The position numbers were made by a program, and so were the translations under genes. Below, piece after piece: positions 8,601 to 12,306 of a stretch of 12,306 bases of DNA. Source of the stretch: Flammeovirgaceae bacterium UBA5867. Its GTDB lineage: Bacteria > Bacteroidota > Bacteroidia > Cytophagales > Cyclobacteriaceae. Each line of letters starts with the position of its first letter. Position 1 is the first letter of the stretch. Location of the stretch: positions 1 through 12,306 of the forward strand of contig DJFR01000268.1 of assembly GCA_002432545.1 (NCBI GenBank). The letters are read 5' to 3'. The notes beneath the pieces were generated by a model. It was not told the origin of the DNA and did no database searches. It saw nothing but the letters and a program-made list of their open reading frames with translations.

Positions 8601-8923
8601 TCGTATTCTACTGAGTGATCGAAAAGTAAATCGATGGCATCGCTCAGACGTGTGCTGTCAAACTCAACGGTTACTTTGTTTTTATTTGCGAGGAGATCTG
8701 CGTTGTAAGTAAAAATGATAGCAATCTGATGTTCGATCTTTTTCAAAACCGACTTCATATTTTCGTTGGTAACTTTTAAAGAGACTTTCTTCTCAAGTAC
8801 TTCCTGTCCGTTGCTGTCGTGCGAATAGGCCAGTGCAGTTACGGTCGTTGCTATGATAATCTGTAGAACAGTAAATTTCATAAGCGCAAGAATTCCTGCT
8901 TGAATAGATTTAGGGTTATTCAT
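5615..8923 (-). CDS. SusC/RagA-like TonB-dependent outer-membrane glycan importer with STN signalling domain
   Basis: This 1102-residue protein begins with a signal segment (residues about 10-35). Residues about 46-117 form a secretin/TonB N-terminal (STN) domain (MKSVLKKIEHQ ... NQVILRP). A carboxypeptidase-regulatory-like domain follows at about 138-210 (ISGVVTDEQNLSLPGVNV). The linker SLEEVVVVGYGTQKKADVTS at 215-234 is the family signature, then the plug domain (LLRGNTTI, PLVLVDGIPGD, IESIDVLKDGSAAAIYGVRG) and a long beta-barrel ending in LGADITF with the terminal Phe expected for barrel assembly. The STN domain marks it as a transducer-type transporter that can signal to an inner-membrane FecR protein, and such a gene lies immediately upstream. 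The start at 8923 keeps a short basic N-terminus before the hydrophobic segment; an ATG at 8881 is a weaker alternative. It forms the SusCD complex with the next gene. Confidence 0.95.
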   Translation of the reverse strand: MNNPKSIQAGILALMKFTVLQIIIATTVTALAYSHDSNGQEVLEKKVSLKVTNENMKSVLKKIEHQIAIIFTYNADLLANKNKVTVEFDSTRLSDAIDLLFDHSVEYETLNNQVILRPRKRSSIDQPANSDATQPAAIRISGVVTDEQNLSLPGVNVLEKGTTNGTTTDTNGAFSLTVDNENSILVFSFIGFQTQEVPVGTRTDFSISLTPDVQSLEEVVVVGYGTQKKADVTSSIASVKSEDFVTGAVKDAGQLLQGKVAGLTIANPSGDPTSGVQVLLRGNTTINGANITPLVLVDGIPGDLNTVAPNDIESIDVLKDGSAAAIYGVRGNNGVILITTKRFKKGEINSLDYSVQLSTQRIARKLDMLTAADYRQQIADGTRDASWDNGANTDWLKETTQNPFSQVHNLTFRGGSSTTNYLFNFNYRAFNGIMLKSDNDVFNGRVDIVHTMFNDKLKFNLGIIGRQNTYTTTGDGYSFNGWTYRQMMIQNPTSPIKDQDGNWFQEGIFDYDNPLARIYESDGRNKSQYTRYNARIMYTPIDGLSLNANMAYDKNNQSRGYSETKKHISTTRDGRNGYASIGDDENIYRFLELTGEYKKNINDHEFSVLGGYAYQENEWLGSWLQNYDFPTDAFGYANIGTGKALAEGKAAMGSYRGITNLISFFGRATYSFKDKYLLMASVRHEAASQLYGTKKPWGTFPAISVGWRINEESFMQGISSLDNLKLRAGFGVTGNPPKNSFLGVATLSYSDYFLINGSWVRSLVPSSNPNPDLRWEEKKEYNIGLDYGFFNDRLYGSIDYYIRRIDGLLYEYQVPSPPNLYTSTNANVGLMENKGLEISMSIVPVKTPDFKWTAQFLFSTNANKLVSLSNDLYKLETNYFTAGNTGVPIQTYTHLVEIGKKLGNFHGYKVVDVTDDGNWIYENKAGERVDYANFNRSFDDKKVIGNGIPKFHAGFNNTIAYKNFDLGITMRGSFGYQIINYQRMYYENTGDERYNRLKSAYNKIFGKAVLNKNIPLEFNSYYVEDGDFWKIDNITLGYRFNNLKVKAIRSARLYISSMNTFTITKYKGIDPEVDWTGLAPGIDNRDKYPTTRTFTLGADITF

Positions 8924-8961
8924 ACTTTTAATAGGTTTTTGTGTACTTCAAAAACAAGCTG

Positions 8962-8980
8962 GGTTATCCCTGGGATAATC
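8962..8980. promoter_or_regulatory. Palindrome TTATCCC-T-GGGATAA upstream of the SusC gene, possible operator
   Basis: Exact 7-nt arms (8964-8970 and 8972-8978) flank a single central base; a G/T mismatch and then a G-C pair extend the symmetry to 8962 and 8980. It sits about 40 bp upstream of the SusC start codon. A 1-nt centre is too tight for a full RNA loop, so a DNA site for a dimeric protein is more natural, although a 5-bp RNA stem with a CCAGG loop is possible. The symmetry is observed; the function is inferred. Confidence 0.4.
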
Positions 8981-8987
8981 AGGCGAG

Positions 8988-9020
8988 GCCGGAAATGCTG
9001 CAACATTTTCGGCTTTTTTT
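8988..9020 (+). terminator. Hairpin plus T-run, oriented on the plus strand
   Basis: Arms 8988-8997 and 9004-9013 pair over 10 positions with one G-T wobble, around the 6-nt loop CTGCAA, and are followed by T7 (9014-9020). It has the form of an intrinsic terminator for plus-strand transcription, yet no plus-strand gene ends here. On the minus strand, from fecR toward SusC, the hairpin is preceded by A7 and has no T-run after it. It could stop antisense RNA from within the SusC gene, or shape the minus-strand leader. Confidence 0.5.
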
Positions 9021-9051
9021 ATGGAGTGCTATGTAAAATATACCATAGGCA

Positions 9052-10068
9052 TTATTGATTAATGGAACATCCGGTACTGTTAAAAACTATATGCGTTCCC
9101 TCTACGGTATAGGTAGCATTGATAGCCTTCGACAGAACATCGAGTCTTTCATATAGTCCTTCCTGGAAGAAGGCGGTCGTAATTTTGCAATGGGCAAGTG
9201 CCTTCTCATCATACCTGATTTCAACACCATATACCTTTTCAATCTTCTGAAGAATATCGGTGATCGGTACTTCGTCAAAAACTTCCTTGCTCCTGTCTGG
9301 CGTGTTCAACACCACCGGACTTTGGATCAGCGTTGCCGTTAACTCTTTGGTCTCCGGATTAAAAACAGCTTGCTGGTTCGGTGTAACAACAACTTGCTGT
9401 TTGATTTTTGAATCGACAGACTCATTAATTCCACTGGACACCGCTACGCGACCGGTGCGAACTATAACTGTAATTTTCTCTTGGTCAGAAGGTGCGTTAA
9501 TGGTAAAGCTTGTTCCTAACACCGTGGTCAGAACATCGTGCGTATATACTTTGAAAGGCTTCTCTTTATTATGAGCTACATTGAAGAATGCTTCTCCGTG
9601 GAGTATAATCTTTCGATCGGCTTCATTAAAATCAGAAGAGATTCGTATAGTACTATAGGGTTGAAGATAAACCTGCGAGGAGTCTGGCAACCAAACCATT
9701 TTTACCCCTGCGGAGTCGTTGACAATCTCCTGATCTGTCAGCATACTCAAAACCGTGCGCGTCACGGAAGCTTCTGAGCCTGATGTTATACTATATATAG
9801 TGATCACACTCGCGATTAAAACAACCGCAGCGGCCGCAAGCGATGGCCAGTATATCACCGTTCCACGTTTCTTTTCTGCTATCTTCTTTTGAATATTCTG
9901 CAAGTCTGCCCTGTCGATAGCTTCCTCTTCCTCGACTGTCAGTCGCGGGTAATTATTCTCAGACTCCAGCGTGGAGTACCACTTTTCAATCCAGTGTATT
10001 TCCTCATCGGTTGCTGCGTTGTTGAGGTAACGTTCAAGAATGCGTTCGAAATCCTTTTTTGACATCAT
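9052..10068 (-). CDS. FecR-family anti-sigma factor with C-terminal DUF4974 (STN-like) domain
   Basis: The protein has 338 residues from the ATG at 10068; an ATG at 10083 adds five residues and one at 10065 removes one. The cytoplasmic N-terminal part (1-70) is helical and charged, opening SKKDFERILERYLNN, and should bind the sigma factor. A single membrane span lies at about 73-94 (YWPSLAAAAVVLIASVITIY). The periplasmic FecR domain covers about 110-210, with VWLPDSSQVYLQPYSTIRIS, GEAFFNV and VLGTSFTINA. The C-terminal domain at about 263-329 (EVPITDILQKIEKVYGVEIR) is of the DUF4974 type. FecR proteins sit in the inner membrane, sense the STN domain of the transporter and control the partner ECF sigma. 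The gene is co-oriented with the SusC gene 128 bp downstream and divergent from the sigma gene, which is unusual because the two normally lie in tandem. Confidence 0.93.
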   Translation of the reverse strand: MMSKKDFERILERYLNNAATDEEIHWIEKWYSTLESENNYPRLTVEEEEAIDRADLQNIQKKIAEKKRGTVIYWPSLAAAAVVLIASVITIYSITSGSEASVTRTVLSMLTDQEIVNDSAGVKMVWLPDSSQVYLQPYSTIRISSDFNEADRKIILHGEAFFNVAHNKEKPFKVYTHDVLTTVLGTSFTINAPSDQEKITVIVRTGRVAVSSGINESVDSKIKQQVVVTPNQQAVFNPETKELTATLIQSPVVLNTPDRSKEVFDEVPITDILQKIEKVYGVEIRYDEKALAHCKITTAFFQEGLYERLDVLSKAINATYTVEGTHIVFNSTGCSINQ

Positions 10069-10201
10069 ATACCTACATGTCAAAGAAGTGGCCCGGTTGA
10101 CTAAACATTTTTAAAAGAAATTTTTCGATTCAATCGCAACCGCAACCGTTGACTTTGGGTCAATAGTTTGCTAACATTGTAAAGTGTAGATAAGACACTA
10201 A
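10069..10201. promoter_or_regulatory. Shared divergent control region of the fecR and ECF sigma genes
   Basis: These 133 bases must contain both start regions. Symmetric and repeated elements are dense: GTTGACT at 10096-10102 and again at 10148-10154; TTGAC/GTCAA arms at 10149-10153 and 10159-10163; CGATT-C-AATCG at 10126-10136; and tandem GCAACC at 10136-10147. A possible sigma promoter is TTTG at 10167-10170 with TAGATAAG at 10187-10194, which matches TAnnTTTG at six of eight positions and would give an almost leaderless message. No promoter was convincing for fecR. Confidence 0.45.
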
Positions 10202-10783
10202 TTGAGCTATTACAAGCATTATACTGACAACGAGCTGCTGGCATTGATCAAAAATGACGATGACCAGGCGTTTGCTGAATTTTATAATCGCTATTCTAAA
10301 AAGATCAGGGCGCTGGCATTTTCGAAAGTAAATTCACTCGAAGCCACCCAGGAAATTGTTCAGGATATATTTTCAGATATATGGGAAAGACGGCACTCGC
10401 TGGATATTCAGACTGTACCCAACTATCTGTCCGTTGCCGTAAAGTATAAAGTGATAAACTATATTAAGAGTACAGTATCGTTCCGAAAGCACAGTAACTT
10501 CTATAAAGCTTTTGTAAAAATAAGCGAGGAAGAAACATTAAAGACTGTGCAGTATAACGATTTGACTACAGCACTGGAAGAAGGTGTTCAGAAACTTCCG
10601 GAGAAAACCAAGTTAGTATTCAAGCTCAACAGGCTGGAAGGTAAATCTATAGCAGAAATTGCTGTGCGACTAAATCTCTCCGAAAAAGCCATCCGCTACC
10701 ACATATCCCGCTCACTAAAAGAACTTCGGTTTCATTTAAAGGAATTTTTGATTTCGGTGGTGCTGTTTTGTTCGAATTTATAA
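10202..10783 (+). CDS. ECF (sigma-70 family) RNA polymerase sigma factor
   Basis: The protein has 193 residues. The start is TTG at 10202: an in-frame TAA lies directly before it (10199-10201), and the conserved ECF N-terminus (TDNELLALIKNDDDQAFAEF) begins within the first ten codons, so no ATG start is available without losing conserved sequence. Sigma region 2 covers about 24-90 (FYNRYSKKIRALAF, QEIVQDIFSDIWERR, VPNYLSVAVKYKVINYIKS). Region 4 covers about 125-183, with LPEKTKLVFKLNRLEGKSI and the helix-turn-helix IAEIAVRLNLSEKAIRYHIS. The C-terminus is short and hydrophobic (FLISVVLFCSNL). It should be held inactive by the neighbouring FecR protein and direct transcription of the susCD genes when glycan is sensed. 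A rare TTG start could keep its level low. It is divergent from fecR and convergent with the beta-helix gene, 54 nt away. Confidence 0.93.
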   Translation: MSYYKHYTDNELLALIKNDDDQAFAEFYNRYSKKIRALAFSKVNSLEATQEIVQDIFSDIWERRHSLDIQTVPNYLSVAVKYKVINYIKSTVSFRKHSNFYKAFVKISEEETLKTVQYNDLTTALEEGVQKLPEKTKLVFKLNRLEGKSIAEIAVRLNLSEKAIRYHISRSLKELRFHLKEFLISVVLFCSNL

Positions 10784-10837
10784 TCAATAGCTTTATTATA
10801 CCTGCATCACATTAGCCTGTTATGTTAGGATTCTGAA

Positions 10838-12306
10838 TTACCTGAAGTCTATGCTCTCGGTCCGCTGAAAAAACGTTCTGAATACTTCCGAGTTAACATC
10901 CACACCATTTTCCTTAGCCGCTGATTGCTGTTGTAATTGCAGGCATTTACGTATAGCTGCCCTGTAATGATCCTGCGGTGTACATTCGAACAGCGGATCG
11001 CTATATATAGCCTGCGCATCAGCAGGGAGTTTAGTAAAAGATCCGTAGAATGTATTCCCGACAAAAGTTGTCGCTATATCCTGGCCAAAGGTGAATTGAG
11101 ACGAGTCAAGTGAATAAAATATATTGTTACGAAAAACTGTATTCTCGGGCCAGGGTCCTCCCCAATTTTCCATTTTGATTAACGTGCGATCTATAGTGTC
11201 TGAATGCTTCGGTTTAATCAGGATGATATTATTATAGATCTCGGTATTAATGCATGGCCCCGTGATGTGAAATACAGGAGAAAAAATACCCGCGCGTTCT
11301 GTGGGATATGGGCGCAAACCATCATTGATACTCACATTGTAGCGAATGATCGTACCCGTGGTACCTATATTTGAACTCTTTCCTATACTTCTTCCGTCAT
11401 TGCAGATCAGCAGGAAACCGCCATAATTGTCATGACTATAGTTATACTGTATAATGGTGTTCTGGCAATTCCAGTCCGAATCAAAACCCTGACCATCCCA
11501 TTTAGCTTTGTGCCCCGATACTTCATTGAATTGAATCAGGGTATTATCACAACTCCAGGGCCAGATGCCGGCAGCGGCTTCTTCGTGCGAGAGAATATCC
11601 GGAGAGTCGCGCATGGTGTTATATTCAATCAACGCACCATCGCATCCGATCGGAACGATTCCGTCTCCGGGAATTTTTTCGAGCAGATTTCCACGAATCA
11701 CAACGCCCAGGCTAGGGTACCAGCTCGCCCGGTTCGAATAACCATGCGCGATGATCCCATTTCGTTCGCAGTTATAGAGATGACAGTTCTCGATTCGAAG
11801 ATCTATAAATCGCGAGCGTATCGAATCTCCACTGTTATGCCAGTAGATGGCGCTGCCACCACCTTCGTTCTTTACAAGACTTCCGTTAACGTCATGAACC
11901 GTTAAGTTCCGAAGGTATATATGATGACTGTCTCCGAAATTCTTCGCTATAACAGCCACACCGGTACGTCTTGCCTGCCGCTGCAATCCGGTATTGGTAA
12001 TCTCCAGGTTTGATATTTCCCAATGTTCAACATTCTGTAACAGTACGGTCGAAGAGGTTGCTCCGCCCCCATCGATGCGGGGTTTGTTTCCTTTTCCGTA
12101 TGAATCAACAACGATAGGGCTACCGGTTTTTCCAGATCCCTGAAGCACCAATTGTCCTTTATAGACCGTTCCTGCTTTGATGAGTAATTTATCGCCCGGT
12201 TTAAACACCATGCTGTTCACACGGGCAAGCGATGCCCAACTGTTTGTTGGCTTTAACCCCGAGTTCTTATCGTTACCATCCTGGCTGTCCAGATAGTATA
12301 TTTTCT
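10838..12306 (-). CDS. Right-handed parallel beta-helix protein, likely secreted and polysaccharide-acting (5' end outside window)
   Basis: The frame is open from the stop at 10838-10840 to the right edge and gives 488 visible residues. A GTG at 12220 could be mistaken for the start, but the codons before it encode KIYYLDSQDGNDKNSGLKP followed by SWASLAR, the usual opening of secreted beta-helix proteins (Y-Y-x-D-x-x-x-G-N-D-x-N-S-G ... W-x-S-L-A), so the true start and signal peptide lie beyond the window. Repeated coils have the form (I/V)-x-(I/Y)-x-N or IIQYNYSHDN, as in pectate-lyase-like and NosD-like helices. A distinctive motif, DGQGFDSDWNCQNT, lies at visible residues 270-283. The end has DPLF and then LQQQSAAKENGVDV, resembling the usual S-P-A-I-D-A-G closing turn, so the reading frame is intact to the end. 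Enzyme family and substrate cannot be assigned. Its operon begins to the right and may belong to the same PUL. Confidence 0.85.
   Translation of the reverse strand, partial: KIYYLDSQDGNDKNSGLKPTNSWASLARVNSMVFKPGDKLLIKAGTVYKGQLVLQGSGKTGSPIVVDSYGKGNKPRIDGGGATSSTVLLQNVEHWEISNLEITNTGLQRQARRTGVAVIAKNFGDSHHIYLRNLTVHDVNGSLVKNEGGGSAIYWHNSGDSIRSRFIDLRIENCHLYNCERNGIIAHGYSNRASWYPSLGVVIRGNLLEKIPGDGIVPIGCDGALIEYNTMRDSPDILSHEEAAAGIWPWSCDNTLIQFNEVSGHKAKWDGQGFDSDWNCQNTIIQYNYSHDNYGGFLLICNDGRSIGKSSNIGTTGTIIRYNVSINDGLRPYPTERAGIFSPVFHITGPCINTEIYNNIILIKPKHSDTIDRTLIKMENWGGPWPENTVFRNNIFYSLDSSQFTFGQDIATTFVGNTFYGSFTKLPADAQAIYSDPLFECTPQDHYRAAIRKCLQLQQQSAAKENGVDVNSEVFRTFFQRTESIDFR

Noticed and set aside
8162..8614. A 150-codon plus-strand open frame opposite the SusC N-terminal region
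   Set aside because: It lies wholly opposite the conserved plug and regulatory domains of SusC and has no protein-like features.
10784..10837. Search for a bidirectional terminator between the convergent sigma and beta-helix genes
   Set aside because: No stable stem with a T-run was found in these 54 bases.
10838..11064. Possible frameshift near the C-terminus of the beta-helix protein
   Set aside because: The ending looked irregular at first, but LQQQSAAKENGVDV matches the usual closing turn in the same frame, and the alternative frame gives no better match.
12209..12220. GTG at 12220 or ATG at 12211 as the true start of the beta-helix gene
   Set aside because: The 28 in-frame codons before it encode a conserved beta-helix N-terminal motif, so the gene continues beyond the right edge.

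Overview
The window is part of a Bacteroidota polysaccharide-utilisation locus (PUL). The evidence is an adjacent SusC/SusD pair, a FecR-type anti-sigma factor with a C-terminal STN-like (DUF4974) domain, an ECF sigma factor, short lipoprotein signal peptides, and weak or absent Shine-Dalgarno sequences. The base composition is moderate and the style of the STN-bearing SusC suggests an environmental Cytophagales- or Chitinophaga-like lineage rather than a gut Bacteroides. That last point is inference from the look of the proteins, not a search.

Layout from left to right. (1) Positions 1-738, minus strand: the N-terminal half of a lipoprotein glycoside hydrolase with the GH76 (alpha-1,6-mannanase) signature, running off the left edge. 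(2) 743-2551, minus: a multidomain lipoprotein with two carboxypeptidase-regulatory-like repeats followed by two related beta-rich modules; it lies 4 nt upstream of the GH76 gene and probably acts as the surface glycan-binding protein. (3) 2552-2980: a divergent control region with phased GGTTA repeats. (4) 2981-3853, plus: an alpha/beta hydrolase with an Asp nucleophile, on the opposite strand to the PUL genes around it. (5) A strong intrinsic terminator that closes the SusCD transcript. (6) 3968-5593 and 5615-8923, minus: SusD-like and SusC-like proteins. (7) 8924-9051: a gap with an exact 7-bp-arm palindrome and a hairpin plus T-run that points the 'wrong' way. (8) 9052-10068, minus: the FecR-like anti-sigma factor. 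(9) 10202-10783, plus: the ECF sigma factor, with a TTG start, divergent from fecR. (10) 10838 to the right edge, minus: a right-handed beta-helix protein whose 5' end lies outside the window.

How the genes probably work together. The SusC barrel carries an N-terminal STN signalling domain, so glycan import by SusC/SusD can be reported to the FecR protein in the inner membrane. FecR then releases the ECF sigma factor, which activates susCD. The surface lipoproteins (the SusD-like protein, the two-module binding protein and GH76) capture and cut the glycan outside the cell. GH76 points to an alpha-1,6-linked mannan or a related alpha-mannoside polymer as substrate. The beta-helix protein may be another polysaccharide-acting enzyme of the same locus or of a neighbouring one. 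The alpha/beta hydrolase looks like an unrelated passenger.

No tRNA, rRNA, CRISPR array or insertion sequence was seen. The most unusual features are the divergent sigma/anti-sigma arrangement, the antiparallel gene that splits the PUL, and the cluster of symmetric DNA elements in the three intergenic regions.
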